A DNA stretch of 64,000 bases from NCBI GenBank assembly GCA_000967895.1, contig FO203512.1:2813350-2877349 (forward strand), written 5' to 3'. Below the pieces are notes generated by a model. That model was given only the letters and a program-made list of their open reading frames with translations. It was not told the origin of the DNA and made no database searches. Shown here piece by piece: positions 8,564 to 18,525 of this stretch. This stretch comes from Oleispira antarctica RB-8 (GTDB taxonomy: Bacteria > Pseudomonadota > Gammaproteobacteria > Pseudomonadales > Oceanobacteraceae). Position numbers and translations under genes: made by a program. Position 1 is the first letter of the stretch. Every line of letters starts with the position of its first letter.

Positions 8564-9121
8564 TTAACGGCTCTGGTATTTGATCTCAACACGACGGTTT
8601 TGAGACCAAGAATCATCGTTATGACCCATTAGAGCTGGACGCTCTTCACCGAAACTTACTGTTTCGATTTGAGAAGCTGCTGCACCATTAGCTTGTAGGA
8701 AACGGCTAACAGACAAGCCACGACGCTCACCCAATGCTAGGTTATATTCAACAGTTCCACGCTCATCGGCATGTCCTTCTAGTACTACGCGCGCTGAAGA
8801 GTTAGCGGCTAAATACTGAGAATGAGCAATCAATGCATTTTTGCTATCAGCTTTAATTGTAATGTTATCAAAGTCGAAGTAGAAAACAGTGGCTTTCATC
8901 AAAGCTGCTTGAGCTTCGTTTGCCGCTGCATCAACTTGTTCACCAGCAACAGCCTGAGCTTCAATACCTTGAGTTTCAACTTCAGCAGCCGTTTCTTCTA
9001 CAGCAGCATCAAGAGGTTGTAGTTCTTCGCCTTCTGCGATATCACTATTACTTGCGCATGCTGTCATCAATGCAGCACCAAAGGTCAATCCTAATACTTT
9101 AACTAATGCACGCTTTTGCAT
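8564..9121 (-). CDS. pal: Peptidoglycan-associated lipoprotein Pal
   Basis: Pal anchors the outer membrane to peptidoglycan and cycles with TolB during division. I chose the start MQKRAL at 9121, which has GGGAAG seven bases upstream; an ATG five codons earlier has no ribosome site. The signal peptide ends in lipobox LMTAC with the lipid-bearing Cys22. An acidic linker follows (about 25-70), then an OmpA-like domain with VFYFDFD, LEGHADERGT and NRRVEI, the residues that hold diaminopimelate. The length, 185, is a little above E. coli (173). Confidence 0.95.
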   Translation of the reverse strand: MQKRALVKVLGLTFGAALMTACASNSDIAEGEELQPLDAAVEETAAEVETQGIEAQAVAGEQVDAAANEAQAALMKATVFYFDFDNITIKADSKNALIAHSQYLAANSSARVVLEGHADERGTVEYNLALGERRGLSVSRFLQANGAAASQIETVSFGEERPALMGHNDDSWSQNRRVEIKYQSR

Positions 9122-9215
9122 AATTGTACTTCCCATTTTTTAGTCTAACGTTATTTTAATTGTTTCGCTTAATCAGCTTGAAAAAGTAATCTCACTGCTT
9201 ATTTCAACGGCTTTA

Positions 9216-10499
9216 TTACTTTAACAAAGGCGACCAAGCAGGTTCCCGAACATCACCATACTTAGATGGTAACCGAAATTTAACCTCTCCATCTAGTGAA
9301 ACTGCAGCTAAGATACTGCGATCACCCATACTTGCCGCATAAACTACCATACTTCCATTCGGCGCAACACTAGGAGATTCATCCAATTGAGTATCAGTCG
9401 TTAAAATTTGTAAAATCCCAGTTTTCATATTTTGCGTTGCTATATGAAAATCCCCCCCATTTCTGTGAACCATTACCATTTTACGACCATCAGGGGTAAT
9501 ACGAGCACGCGCATTATAGTCACCTTCAAAGGTAATCCTTTTTGGCTTACGATGTATTAGCGACACCTGATATATCTGCGGCTTACCAATACGGCTTGAT
9601 GTAAATATAAGACTTTTACCATCAGGCATCCATTGCGGCTCGGTATCAATCCCATAATGCGTAGTAATACGGTCTAGCTTTCGCGTAGCAAGGTCCATTA
9701 CATAAACATCAGGATTGCCATTACGAGAAAGCACCATGGCCATCTTTGTCCCATCTGGCGAGAAAGCAGGTGCGCTATTTGAGCCTTTGAAAGAGGCTAT
9801 TTTCTCACGCTTGCCACTGGCAATTTCTTGAATGAATATTTCACTGCGGCCATTCTCGAAGCTGGCATAAGCAATTTTTTTACCGTCATTAGACCAAGCC
9901 GGTGAAATAATAGGCTGCTTTGAAGTAAATATATTCTGTTCACGAGCACCATCAGCGTCAGCGTAACTCAGATTAAACTGAGTTCGGTCACGATTGGTAG
10001 TGACGTAAACCAATTTAGTCGAAAAAGCACCCGGTACGCCAGTTAAAGCCGCAAAAATTCGATCACTCATAAAGTGTGCAATATCGCGCAGTGCTGAAGC
10101 GCCACCGGTTAATTTTTGGTTCATTAATACCGTGCGAGTATTCACATCAATTAATTTAAAATTAATGATAAAGCCACCACGAGCATCTGATTCAATCTCG
10201 CCGATTACCAAGTAGTCTTGTCTCAACAACTCCCAATCACGATAGAACACCTCTTCTTCAGTATTCGGTAAGCTGAGCATTTCAGTTTTTGATAAACTAT
10301 TAAAGTAGCCGCTTCGACCCAAGTCATTAGCAACGATTTGTGCGACATTTTCAGGCAGAGCCTCTAATCCTTTCCATTTAAACGGTACAACCGCCATAGG
10401 AATTGCACGTTGATTACCCTGAGTAATTTCGATAACTAACTCAGCTCGAGCTTGTAGTGCCAATAAGCTTAATAATACAATTTTAAAAACCAACTTCAT
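9216..10499 (-). CDS. tolB: Tol-Pal system beta-propeller protein TolB
   Basis: TolB is the periplasmic Tol component that binds Pal and TolA. The signal peptide is [19 protein letters not shown]; an N-terminal alpha/beta domain (to about 150) is followed by a six-bladed propeller with repeated PxWSxDGKKIAY-type blades ([42 protein letters not shown]). I placed the start at ATG 10499, whose A is the last base of the tolA stop (TAATG), instead of a GTG two codons upstream. The length of 427 is normal. A 78-base gap before pal may hold a separate pal promoter. Confidence 0.96.
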   Translation of the reverse strand: MKLVFKIVLLSLLALQARAELVIEITQGNQRAIPMAVVPFKWKGLEALPENVAQIVANDLGRSGYFNSLSKTEMLSLPNTEEEVFYRDWELLRQDYLVIGEIESDARGGFIINFKLIDVNTRTVLMNQKLTGGASALRDIAHFMSDRIFAALTGVPGAFSTKLVYVTTNRDRTQFNLSYADADGAREQNIFTSKQPIISPAWSNDGKKIAYASFENGRSEIFIQEIASGKREKIASFKGSNSAPAFSPDGTKMAMVLSRNGNPDVYVMDLATRKLDRITTHYGIDTEPQWMPDGKSLIFTSSRIGKPQIYQVSLIHRKPKRITFEGDYNARARITPDGRKMVMVHRNGGDFHIATQNMKTGILQILTTDTQLDESPSVAPNGSMVVYAASMGDRSILAAVSLDGEVKFRLPSKYGDVREPAWSPLLK

Positions 10500-11377
10500 T
10501 ACCACACTGCATCCTCAGGCCTAAAGGCCATTACAAAATTTCTAAACTGCTGTTCAAATAATCGAATATCTTTTGGCACAGGCAACGGCTGCGCGCGATT
10601 TACTGCAGCTAATACTGAACGATCCAATGCCTCATTACCACTGCCGGTAATAATTGAAACGTTAATAACCTCACCCGTTGGCACCAACTGTATTCGAACG
10701 GTAACTTCCATATCTGGACGCGAACTGGGAGGATAACTCCAAATTTTATTAACCTTTGAACGTATCTGTGCAACCACATCATTGGTTATGGCGGTATTCT
10801 TCTGCACTTGCTGTTCTTCAGCCATCGCGTTTTCAATTGAACGCTGCTGCTCTTCTTCTGCAAGTGACTCTAACAATGAACTTTCTTGCGCCTGCTCAAA
10901 GGCTTTCTGCTCTGCTATTTTTTCTTGTTTCAGCTGCTCTTTTTCTTTAAGAGCTTCTGCTTTCTGCATTTCTTTTTTCTTTAAATCTTTTTTCTTTAAA
11001 TCTTCCGCTTTCTTCTTATCCGCGAGTTGCTTTGCCTTATTTTTAGCAGCTTTGTCACTACGAACTTTTTCTTTAGCGGCCTTCTCTAGTGCGGCTTTCT
11101 TTTTGGCGGCTTTTTTCTCAGCTAAATACTTTTTCCAGTTATCATTTTTCCGTCGCTGCTCTTCAACCAACTTTTTCTGCTTAACTTGCTTACTCTCAGT
11201 TTGAATCACCTTCGCTTGAATATTCTTCGGTGTCGGCTCAGCAATTTGTCGCTTTTCTTTTGGCCACTCAACCGCAAACAGCGCAATGACTACAACGTGT
11301 AAAATAATCGCAAGCACTATGGCTAAACCATAACTTTTTGGATCAAGCAGCTTTTTCAGCCAAGTATTACCCGCCAT
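10499..11377 (-). CDS. tolA: Cell envelope protein TolA
   Basis: TolA spans the periplasm and transmits proton-motive force from TolQR to Pal/TolB. The 292 residues show one transmembrane helix (about 15-35), a Lys/Ala/Glu-rich helical rod (about 55-190, repeated [19 protein letters not shown]-type segments) and a C-terminal globular domain with [28 protein letters not shown] and [11 protein letters not shown]. The rod is shorter than in E. coli (TolA 421 residues). The rod also creates long open frames on the opposite strand that are not genes. Confidence 0.95.
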   Translation of the reverse strand: MAGNTWLKKLLDPKSYGLAIVLAIILHVVVIALFAVEWPKEKRQIAEPTPKNIQAKVIQTESKQVKQKKLVEEQRRKNDNWKKYLAEKKAAKKKAALEKAAKEKVRSDKAAKNKAKQLADKKKAEDLKKKDLKKKEMQKAEALKEKEQLKQEKIAEQKAFEQAQESSLLESLAEEEQQRSIENAMAEEQQVQKNTAITNDVVAQIRSKVNKIWSYPPSSRPDMEVTVRIQLVPTGEVINVSIITGSGNEALDRSVLAAVNRAQPLPVPKDIRLFEQQFRNFVMAFRPEDAVW

Positions 11378-11379
11378 GC

Positions 11380-11841
11380 TTATAAACCTACTTGCGGATC
11401 AGGCGCTTCAGTAATTAAACCAACAGATTTAGCACCCGCCGTTTGCAGGCTGCCCATAAGAGCAACCACCACGCCATAAGAAACCGCTTCATCACCGCGA
11501 ACCAATACATCGGTTTTTGGCTGGCTTTTTAGCAAGATGGTTACGTACTGCTGAATATCCACCAACGCCATCGCTTTCGGATCATCAGTACCACGTTCGA
11601 GATAATATAACCCCTTCGCAGACACGGATACGATAAGCTGATTTTCATCTTGCTCAACCGTTACCGGACTCGCATCGACATTCGGTAAATCAACATCCAC
11701 CCCTTGGTTCAACATGGGTGCGGTAACCATAAAAATAATTAACAACACCAGCATGACATCAATGTAAGGCACAACATTAATCTCTGCCATTGGCTTGCGT
11801 TTAGCACCTCCGGGAGGGGCTAGTGGTGATACCCCTGGCAT
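11380..11841 (-). CDS. tolR: Tol-Pal system protein TolR
   Basis: TolR forms the proton channel with TolQ and belongs to the ExbD/TolR family. The 153 residues have a short Pro/Gly-rich cytoplasmic start, a single helix (about 22-44, YIDVMLVLLIIFMVTAP) carrying the conserved Asp of the proton path (IDVML), and a periplasmic domain with VLVRGDEAVSYG. It starts in a TAATG overlap with the tolQ stop, and tolA follows after two bases, so the genes are coupled. Confidence 0.96.
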   Translation of the reverse strand: MPGVSPLAPPGGAKRKPMAEINVVPYIDVMLVLLIIFMVTAPMLNQGVDVDLPNVDASPVTVEQDENQLIVSVSAKGLYYLERGTDDPKAMALVDIQQYVTILLKSQPKTDVLVRGDEAVSYGVVVALMGSLQTAGAKSVGLITEAPDPQVGL

Positions 11842-12554
11842 TATTCAGCATCCTTTTTAGGCTGTTTAGCGCGATGAGTCTGGCGATACAGGATAGAAGA
11901 AAACTCTTCACCAAATGTCTGCATACCCGTAATCAACTGCTCTACTTTTGTGGTGAATCGATTATAAAATATAACGGCCGGAATGGCTGCTAATAACCCC
12001 ATCGCCGTTGCAACAAGTGCCTCTGAAATACCCGGCGCAACGGATGCAATCGTTGCTTGTTTCATCATGGCCAAACCTTGGAAAGAATGCATAATGCCCC
12101 ATACCGTACCAAATAAACCAATGTAGGGACTGGTTGAACCTACGGTGGCTAAAAACGATAGATGATGCTCAAGTACTTCCGTTTCGCGACTGATCGTAAT
12201 ACGCATCGCACGCTGTGTACTTTCCATGATGGTATCAGGCTCGTCAGGCGCCTGCTGGCGAATCTTACCGAACTCTTTCAAACCACTGGTGAAAACATTT
12301 TCCACGCCGACTGGCTCAGGATTTTGCTGACACTCTTTATAAAGCTGGCTCAAATCTACACCGGACCAAAAACGTTCTTCAAAGGCATTTAATTGCTTGC
12401 GCGTTGTGGCGAGCAAACGCCAACGCTGAACAATAATCACCCAAGAGGCAACAGAGGCTAATACTAAAAGTAACATGACCAACTGTACGACAAAGCTGGC
12501 GTTAACGATTAACGAAATAATCGACATGGATTGTTCTACGGATGCTTGCTCCAT
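11841..12554 (-). CDS. tolQ: Tol-Pal system protein TolQ
   Basis: TolQ is the MotA/TolQ/ExbB-type inner-membrane stator subunit. The 237 residues contain three membrane helices (about 15-40, 140-160, 175-200) with SPYIGLFGTVWGIMHSF and ISEALVATAMGLLAAIPAV, the family signatures. AAGGGA eight bases upstream supports the start. It opens the tolQRAB-pal-cpoB operon. The thioesterase gene ybgC, which usually precedes tolQ, is absent; instead there is a 109-base T-rich gap after ruvB. Confidence 0.96.
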   Translation of the reverse strand: MEQASVEQSMSIISLIVNASFVVQLVMLLLVLASVASWVIIVQRWRLLATTRKQLNAFEERFWSGVDLSQLYKECQQNPEPVGVENVFTSGLKEFGKIRQQAPDEPDTIMESTQRAMRITISRETEVLEHHLSFLATVGSTSPYIGLFGTVWGIMHSFQGLAMMKQATIASVAPGISEALVATAMGLLAAIPAVIFYNRFTTKVEQLITGMQTFGEEFSSILYRQTHRAKQPKKDAE

Positions 12555-12663
12555 GAAATTTCCCTTACACTGTATTTACTGGTTATTCGTTCGAAGCTAA
12601 ACAATTTTCAAAGTTCAACTTTATTTTTTATTCTTTTCTGTATTCTATTCTTTATTCAATTTG

Positions 12664-13713
12664 TTATTCGCTATTGCTCGTAGGCTCTGGCAGACCAAAG
12701 TGACGATAGGCCAGTTTTGTCGCCGTGCGACCTCTTGGCGTACGCATCATATAGCCTTGCTGAATCAAGTAAGGTTCCAGCACATCTTCAATAGTATCGC
12801 GTTCTTCGCTAATCGCTGCAGCTAAGCTGTCTACGCCGACAGGCCCACCATCAAACTTCTCTAACAACGCCAGCAATAAGCGGCGATCCATGTGATCAAA
12901 ACCTTGAGTATCGACCTTTAACATATTCAACGCGGCATCGGCACTGGCTTTGGTGATAATACCATCACATTTAACTTGAGCGTAATCTCGCACTCGACGT
13001 AGCAATCGATTTGCAATACGCGGTGTGCCACGAGAACGACGCGCAATTTCTTCCGCGCCTTCGGGCTCGGATTCTAATCCCATTAAGCGCGCAGAGCGAG
13101 AAACAATATGCGATAAATCGGCGACATTATAAAACTCTAACCGCTGAACAATACCGAATCGGTCACGTAATGGAGAAGTTAATAGCCCAGCACGGGTCGT
13201 TGCCCCGACCAAAGTAAATGCAGGCAGCTCTAATTTAATCGATCGCGCTGCGGGTCCCTCTCCAACCATAATATCGAGCTGATAATCTTCCATTGCAGGA
13301 TACAGAATTTCTTCAATCGCCGGACTCAATCGGTGAATTTCGTCAATAAAAAGCACATCACCTTCTTCAAGGTTGGTCAGCATGGCGGCTAAATCGCCAG
13401 CCTTTTCTAATACTGGGCCTGACGTACTTTTAATGTTCGCTCCCATTTCATGAGCAATAATATTAGCCAGTGTTGTTTTTCCCAATCCGGGCGGACCAAA
13501 AACTAACGTATGATCAAGGGCTTCTTCGCGCGCACGAGCGGCACCGATGAAAATTTCCATCTGCTCACGCACCGCAGGCTGGCCTCGATAATCTGCTAGG
13601 GTATCAGGGCGAATTGCTCTATCTTGTTTATCTTCGCGCTTGGGTGACAGACCGTGATCCCCTACCGCTCCAATGCTGGTCGCTGCACTTACAAAACGAT
13701 CACTTTCGATCAT
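12664..13713 (-). CDS. ruvB: Holliday junction branch-migration ATPase RuvB
   Basis: RuvB is the hexameric motor that drives branch migration with RuvA. The 349 residues include Walker A GPPGLGKT at 73-80, Walker B VLFIDEIH, the sensor region GATTRAG with the arginine finger region SPLRDRFG, and the C-terminal winged helix (YMMRTPRGR). The length is normal. It follows ruvA by 21 bases in the standard ruvC-ruvA-ruvB order. Confidence 0.98.
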   Translation of the reverse strand: MIESDRFVSAATSIGAVGDHGLSPKREDKQDRAIRPDTLADYRGQPAVREQMEIFIGAARAREEALDHTLVFGPPGLGKTTLANIIAHEMGANIKSTSGPVLEKAGDLAAMLTNLEEGDVLFIDEIHRLSPAIEEILYPAMEDYQLDIMVGEGPAARSIKLELPAFTLVGATTRAGLLTSPLRDRFGIVQRLEFYNVADLSHIVSRSARLMGLESEPEGAEEIARRSRGTPRIANRLLRRVRDYAQVKCDGIITKASADAALNMLKVDTQGFDHMDRRLLLALLEKFDGGPVGVDSLAAAISEERDTIEDVLEPYLIQQGYMMRTPRGRTATKLAYRHFGLPEPTSNSE

Positions 13714-13734
13714 ATAAACTGTTGTTCCTATTAT

Positions 13735-14337
13735 TTACATCATGCCTTTTAAAGCACGGCGAATCATGTCTTCTGAGCTGTCTATGTCTGTGGGCATTTT
13801 ACTTAACATTTTTGTTGCTTCTTGAGGTTTATAACCCAAAGAGATCAAGGCCGCTTCTGCCTCTGACAATAAGTGATTACGATTAGCCGTATCCGATTGC
13901 TCAACCGCAGCCCATAACGGCGCTTGGGTTTGCCACTCTTTCAGACGATCCTGCATTTCTACGATCAATCGCTCAGCGGTTTTTTTACCCACACCCGGCA
14001 ATTTTGTTAATGCTGCCACTTCATGATTTTGAATACAGCGCGCAAACGTATCAGCATCCATACTGGATAGTATGCCCAACGCTAGCTTAGGACCAACGCC
14101 ACTCACTTTAATAAGAGTACGGAACATGGTGCGCTGCATTTTATCGCTAAAGCCGTATAACAATTGCGCATCTTCGCGCACGACCAAATGGGTTAGCAAG
14201 GTAATTTTACTGCCCAACGCCCCGATATCCAAAAAACTCGATAAGGGCGCCTGAACTTCATAGCCCACACCGTTTACATCAATCAGTAAATCTGGGGCTT
14301 GTTTTTCAATCAGCACACCACTTAAACGTCCGATCAT
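13735..14337 (-). CDS. ruvA: Holliday junction DNA helicase subunit RuvA
   Basis: RuvA tetramers bind four-way junctions and load RuvB. The 200-residue protein has domain I (MIGRLSGVLIEKQ, VGYEVQAP), the two helix-hairpin-helix motifs of domain II (ISGVGPK-type VSGVGPKLALGIL and LPGVGKKTAERLIVEM), and the C-terminal RuvB-binding domain III (EAEAALISLGYKPQEATKML). The order and length are as in other gammaproteobacteria. Confidence 0.97.
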   Translation of the reverse strand: MIGRLSGVLIEKQAPDLLIDVNGVGYEVQAPLSSFLDIGALGSKITLLTHLVVREDAQLLYGFSDKMQRTMFRTLIKVSGVGPKLALGILSSMDADTFARCIQNHEVAALTKLPGVGKKTAERLIVEMQDRLKEWQTQAPLWAAVEQSDTANRNHLLSEAEAALISLGYKPQEATKMLSKMPTDIDSSEDMIRRALKGMM

Positions 14338-14385
14338 TGTCGCTTATTCTCACGCTATTTTAAAACGCTAGATTAACAGCTTACT

Positions 14386-14904
14386 TTAACGCATGCGACC
14401 TCGGCTGAACTTACTTAGCCCAATATTAGACACTAAACTCGCGCGGGTATGGGCATGAGTAATTGCAATGGCCAAGGCATCAGCCGCATCTTCTTGTGGC
14501 TTGCCCGGTAGTTTCAATAACAGCTGAACCATGTGTTGAACTTGAGCTTTATCAGCACTGCCTTTACCCACTACCGCTTGCTTAACACTGCGTGCGGCGT
14601 ATTCAGATACGGGCAAATCATGTTGCACCGCCGCCACAATGGCAACGCCTCGAGCTTGGCCCAGTTTTAATGCAGAATCGGCGTTTTTTCCCATAAAAAC
14701 TTGTTCAATGGCAAACTGCTGAGGGCAATAGGTTTCGATGATTTCATTCACGCCGGCAAAGACCTGACCTAAACGTTGCGGCAGTTCTTTCTCGGTAATG
14801 CGAATACAACCGCTGGCAATGTATTCTATTCGCTGCCCTACCGCATTGATCACGCCATAACCCGTAATGCGAGATCCGGGGTCAATGCCTAGAATAATGG
14901 CCAT
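14386..14904 (-). CDS. ruvC: Crossover junction endodeoxyribonuclease RuvC
   Basis: RuvC resolves Holliday junctions. The 172-residue RNase H-fold nuclease shows Asp8 in [14 protein letters not shown], the glutamate in [11 protein letters not shown], and the C-terminal acidic pair in [14 protein letters not shown], together the four-residue metal site. It is the first gene of the ruvCAB run. The yebC gene that often precedes ruvC is not here; the next gene upstream is a PrcB-like lipoprotein gene 98 bases away. Confidence 0.97.
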   Translation of the reverse strand: MAIILGIDPGSRITGYGVINAVGQRIEYIASGCIRITEKELPQRLGQVFAGVNEIIETYCPQQFAIEQVFMGKNADSALKLGQARGVAIVAAVQHDLPVSEYAARSVKQAVVGKGSADKAQVQHMVQLLLKLPGKPQEDAADALAIAITHAHTRASLVSNIGLSKFSRGRMR

Positions 14905-15002
14905 ATTTAATCTTTAATTTATCGTATATTTGAAGCGTATTCTAAACTGCTCATAGCATTACAGGTAGCACTAGTTTTTAAATCTCTGAGCACCTAAGTG
15001 CT

Positions 15003-15509
15003 TCAATAAGGCCAGCGCCCTAATATTCGACCTTCTGGATTGATTAAACTAAACGACTTGATGGTTTTAGGAATTTTAACCAGTACACACGGCGAACTCA
15101 TCATCATCGCTTGCATTGAACCCGACTCGGGCTCACTCGTGATTCGAGTGACTTGCCAATAATCTTGCTCCAATAACCATTGGCTTAACTCAATATCAAA
15201 ACCCGCGGATGGCTTTTGACCCAGGCTCACGATTAAAACATTTTCTTCTGACCAGTCTATTTGTTCTTGCTCAAATTGCTGACGAGCTTTCAGCGGCAAC
15301 GCGAACCACTCGTCTTCTTGCTCGAGCCAAATGTAGCTTTCCTTCTGAGTGATATAACACTGCTGACTATGAGAACGTTCAGGAATAGCATACGATTTAT
15401 GAACAGGCTGAGAACCACAACCGACCATAACAAACAGAGGCATAAGCAAGACGATAACAGCACTTACTTTTTTGATCGCAGACACCTTCATTTTTTTGAT
15501 AATACTCAT
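15003..15509 (-). CDS. PrcB-like lipoprotein (protease-associated)
   Basis: This 168-residue protein has a basic N-terminus, a hydrophobic stretch and a lipobox (VMVGC near residue 31), so it is probably a lipoprotein. The C-terminal half, with NVLIVSLGQKPSAGFDIEL and VLVKIPK, matches the PrcB C-terminal domain pattern (PF14343-like). PrcB proteins accompany secreted proteases in other bacteria, such as the Treponema dentilysin complex. The start lies four bases after the stop codons (TAG, TGA) of the S8 protease gene, so the two are co-transcribed and probably work together. The family call is by pattern; the partnership is inferred from adjacency. Confidence 0.7.
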   Translation of the reverse strand: MSIIKKMKVSAIKKVSAVIVLLMPLFVMVGCGSQPVHKSYAIPERSHSQQCYITQKESYIWLEQEDEWFALPLKARQQFEQEQIDWSEENVLIVSLGQKPSAGFDIELSQWLLEQDYWQVTRITSEPESGSMQAMMMSSPCVLVKIPKTIKSFSLINPEGRILGRWPY

Positions 15510-15513
15510 GTCA

Positions 15514-18500
15514 CTAATTGCCTTTTATTACTTTTATTACTTTTATTGCGTTTACTTTAATTGCGTTTACTTTTCTGGCTTCTCTTTTTCTTACGCTTAC
15601 AGGAGTGTTATCCGGCGCTACTTTATACACAGAAAAGCCTTTGATTTTCTCTTCTGAAGCAAGCCCAAGATTCGAACGACTAATGTCTAAATAATTCACA
15701 CTCATATTGACTTCAACGTAAGGCTGTTCTTCTGAAATAGTAATCGCCTTAGGCTGTTCTAAAGTAGGGTATTGACCACACGACTCCCCAGCATCACAAA
15801 TAACATTATCGAAATCCAAGTCTGATCCCGTCGATACAAGGTAACGGCCTTTTTTCAAACCGTATATCTGATACTCGTACTTTCCATTATTCGCGATCAA
15901 CGCCTGACTGCCACCCACGCTATATAAGTTTCCATTTTCATCTGGTGCAGCATCCTCATCGATGACTAACACATATTGAACTCCAGCATTCGCAGACACT
16001 TCTGAATTACCCACTTGTAGTTGTACTGACAAAACAATATCCGCGACGCCACTCAACGATGAACTCACCACCAGCTCGGCTCTATACGAACCTTCTGATA
16101 ATTCAGTTCTATCAACACTGACTTGATATCGGCCCAAACCTGAAAATTTATTCAGACTAAGCCAACGACCACCATCAATATTCGCACCATTGATTCGCAC
16201 ACTAATATCGCCCAGTTCCGAGTCACTACCAACCCCTGCTGACGTTAATACAAAATCAAGCACCGTCTGACTAACATTGAAAAATAACTGATTATTCGAG
16301 CTTAATATTTGCGGGGCTAAATCACCCTGCACTTGCAAAACGGCTTTGTGCGCATCTATTAAGCCTTGACCGAATATGTCATCTCGTCCAGTCGCGCCTA
16401 AGTCTTGAGTTAACTGCCCAGCATTAAGGTGTGCCAAAAATTCATTATGGGTAAGTTCTGGTCTAACGGATTTCATTAATGCCGCGACCCCTGCAACATG
16501 AGGCGCCGCCATAGACGTCCCCTGCAAAGAACCATACGTTAAGATTGCGGGGCCATTATTATCATCACCCCATGCACTAAAAATTCCGCTATCCACCGAG
16601 AAATCTCCGCCCGGGGCTGCAACATCAACTGTAGAACCAAAGTTTGAGTAACTAGCCTGCTCTAAATTACGATTAATCGCAGCAACAGAAATAACCTTGT
16701 TATAAGCGGCCGGATAAAAAGCATTCGACGTTGATTCATTGCCGGCCGCCGCGATCACTATAATCCCTTTCTCAGTCACTGCGCGGTATAACGCTTGTTC
16801 TATATCCGAAAAACCCGGCCCACCCAGACTTAAATTAATAATGTCGCTAGCAGACGCTGCCGCATTAACATTATTACAAACTGAACTATTACTCTTTGTT
16901 AATTTCGCGGCATAACAAACACCCGCCATAATATCGCTGGCAAACCCACCATCGCGCCCTAATACTCTTATTGGCATAACCTTTACATTAGCCGCAATGC
17001 CAACGCCTCCCGCTCCATTAGCAGCCGATGCGGCAATCGTGCCCGCAACGTGCGTACCGTGAAAGCTACTGCGCTGGCCATTAATGCTTTTATCGCCAGG
17101 ATCATTGGCATTAGCATCGTTATCGACAAAGTCGTAACCCGTAATCAAATTATTCGTTAAATCTGGATGTGCTGTTAAGACCCCAGTATCTAAAACGGCT
17201 ACTATCACATCATTATCACCACGACTCCCCATTGCTTGCCAAGCTTGTTCAACGTTAATCGTATCGTAGTGCCACTGTGAAGAATAAAAAGGGTCGTCTA
17301 TTTGTGCCAGTGCGGTGGGATAACGCTTCCAATTAGGTTCGGCATAAAGAATATCGGGATGTGCTTTAAGCGCTTCAATAACTTGCAGCATTTGCCAGTG
17401 AAGCTGCTCTTCTTTAGATTGAGTATTTGAGCCACTATTTAATGCACTATTTAATGCACTATTTAATGTTAATGCACTATTGAAGCCAGCATCAAATAAC
17501 GTGCTCGCAACATTAATGTTTTGATTGGTTAAAAATGCCTGAGCATTGTCTAATGTTAAGGTTTTAATTCGCCCTAAATCCATCTTGCTACTCAGCCCTT
17601 GAGCTTGATACTGACGCTCTGGCTTAAGCATAATATTCACTTCACCCACAGCATAATTCTTGGCCGTGCTATTTACAGGGGCATCGATGCTTAAAGAGTA
17701 ATTACCATGACTAGAAATACGTGGCCCACCAGCTTGATACAACGTTCGTGGATTTATCGCGGTGACTTTAATAAAATAGCTGCCTTTTTCTGGCACCACA
17801 ACAGCCGATGAAAGTCGTCCGTTTAAACTTTCAGTCTTAATTGAAATTACTGGCTCAGTTTGATCACTAGGGCTAGGAACAGCATTAAAAAGTTCTAATA
17901 GAATTTGCTCATAATTTTCCGCTGAACTTTCATCTGACACTTGCAAACGAATACGCTGATACTGCTGGAGTTGCATTTGATAATAATCTTCACGATCATT
18001 GTGGTCCACAACACCCGATAGACGCGCACTCGCAGACAATGCTTGAGCCTGTTCAAAGCTATCATTATTTGCACTAGGTTCATAAGGATCGCGGGTATCG
18101 ACATCGACTAAGTTATCCAAAGCAGCGTTTATCGTCCCTGAAATACCGCCGCTTTCAATAAAAACACTTGCCTCTACGCTATTCTCAATACCTTTAGAAG
18201 TTCTATACCGCAAACAGACGCTGTGCTCGCCTGGCTCAGAAAAAGTATGTTCAATACGAGGTCCTTGTGGAGCACTCGAACGGGTAAGTGAATCATCACT
18301 GAAATACCATTGGTAAGAAACGATACTTTCACCATCACGCTCAATGGTCTGAAATTCCCAGCGGGCAGGAGCGATATACTCTCTACTTCCCTCTAGATAG
18401 CCAATACTTACACGGTTATTATCACTATTAGAACCACCGCAGGCGCTGATTTTATTGCTTGGAGCATTACAAGCACATAGAAAGAGGTAAAAGAAAGAGA

Positions 18501-18525
18501 TTAAAAAAAGAGCGAGCTGCTTCAT
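15514..18525 (-). CDS. Secreted S8 (subtilisin-like) serine protease, lipoprotein
   Basis: This 1003-residue exported protease has a signal peptide with a lipobox-like LCAC (Cys18 or 20), a PKD-like segment (about 45-125), a PPC-like beta domain (about 150-290, DSFEQAQALSASARLSG), and an S8 peptidase domain. The catalytic triad is Asp446 (AVLDTGV), His489 (HGTHVAGT) and Ser671 (GTSMAAPHVAG). Roughly 250 further residues form C-terminal beta-rich domains. Two in-frame microrepeats are present: NSAL units before the catalytic domain and KVNAI/KVI units at the very C-terminus. The PrcB-like lipoprotein gene follows immediately. It is likely a cell-surface degradative protease. Confidence 0.9.
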   Translation of the reverse strand: MKQLALFLISFFYLFLCACNAPSNKISACGGSNSDNNRVSIGYLEGSREYIAPARWEFQTIERDGESIVSYQWYFSDDSLTRSSAPQGPRIEHTFSEPGEHSVCLRYRTSKGIENSVEASVFIESGGISGTINAALDNLVDVDTRDPYEPSANNDSFEQAQALSASARLSGVVDHNDREDYYQMQLQQYQRIRLQVSDESSAENYEQILLELFNAVPSPSDQTEPVISIKTESLNGRLSSAVVVPEKGSYFIKVTAINPRTLYQAGGPRISSHGNYSLSIDAPVNSTAKNYAVGEVNIMLKPERQYQAQGLSSKMDLGRIKTLTLDNAQAFLTNQNINVASTLFDAGFNSALTLNSALNSALNSGSNTQSKEEQLHWQMLQVIEALKAHPDILYAEPNWKRYPTALAQIDDPFYSSQWHYDTINVEQAWQAMGSRGDNDVIVAVLDTGVLTAHPDLTNNLITGYDFVDNDANANDPGDKSINGQRSSFHGTHVAGTIAASAANGAGGVGIAANVKVMPIRVLGRDGGFASDIMAGVCYAAKLTKSNSSVCNNVNAAASASDIINLSLGGPGFSDIEQALYRAVTEKGIIVIAAAGNESTSNAFYPAAYNKVISVAAINRNLEQASYSNFGSTVDVAAPGGDFSVDSGIFSAWGDDNNGPAILTYGSLQGTSMAAPHVAGVAALMKSVRPELTHNEFLAHLNAGQLTQDLGATGRDDIFGQGLIDAHKAVLQVQGDLAPQILSSNNQLFFNVSQTVLDFVLTSAGVGSDSELGDISVRINGANIDGGRWLSLNKFSGLGRYQVSVDRTELSEGSYRAELVVSSSLSGVADIVLSVQLQVGNSEVSANAGVQYVLVIDEDAAPDENGNLYSVGGSQALIANNGKYEYQIYGLKKGRYLVSTGSDLDFDNVICDAGESCGQYPTLEQPKAITISEEQPYVEVNMSVNYLDISRSNLGLASEEKIKGFSVYKVAPDNTPVSVRKREARKVNAIKVNAIKVIKVIKGN
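15523..15579. repeat. In-frame 9- and 15-base tandem repeats at the protease C-terminus
   Basis: On the plus strand three copies of a 9-base unit (TTTTATTAC, TTTTATTAC, TTTTATTGC) are followed by two copies of a 15-base unit starting GTTTAC. All units are multiples of three and encode KVI and KVNAI steps, so copy-number change would lengthen or shorten the protein without breaking the frame. Confidence 0.8.
17432..17483. repeat. 12-base in-frame tandem repeat within the S8 protease gene
   Basis: About three copies of GCACTATTTAAT, plus a partial copy after a 6-base interruption, encode consecutive Asn-Ser-Ala-Leu steps in the linker before the peptidase domain. Confidence 0.75.

Noticed and set aside
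10782-11204. A 140-codon open frame on the plus strand opposite tolA
   Set aside because: It is antisense to the Lys/Ala/Glu rod of TolA; the biased codons there produce a stop-poor Ser/Phe-rich frame with no ribosome site or protein-like pattern.
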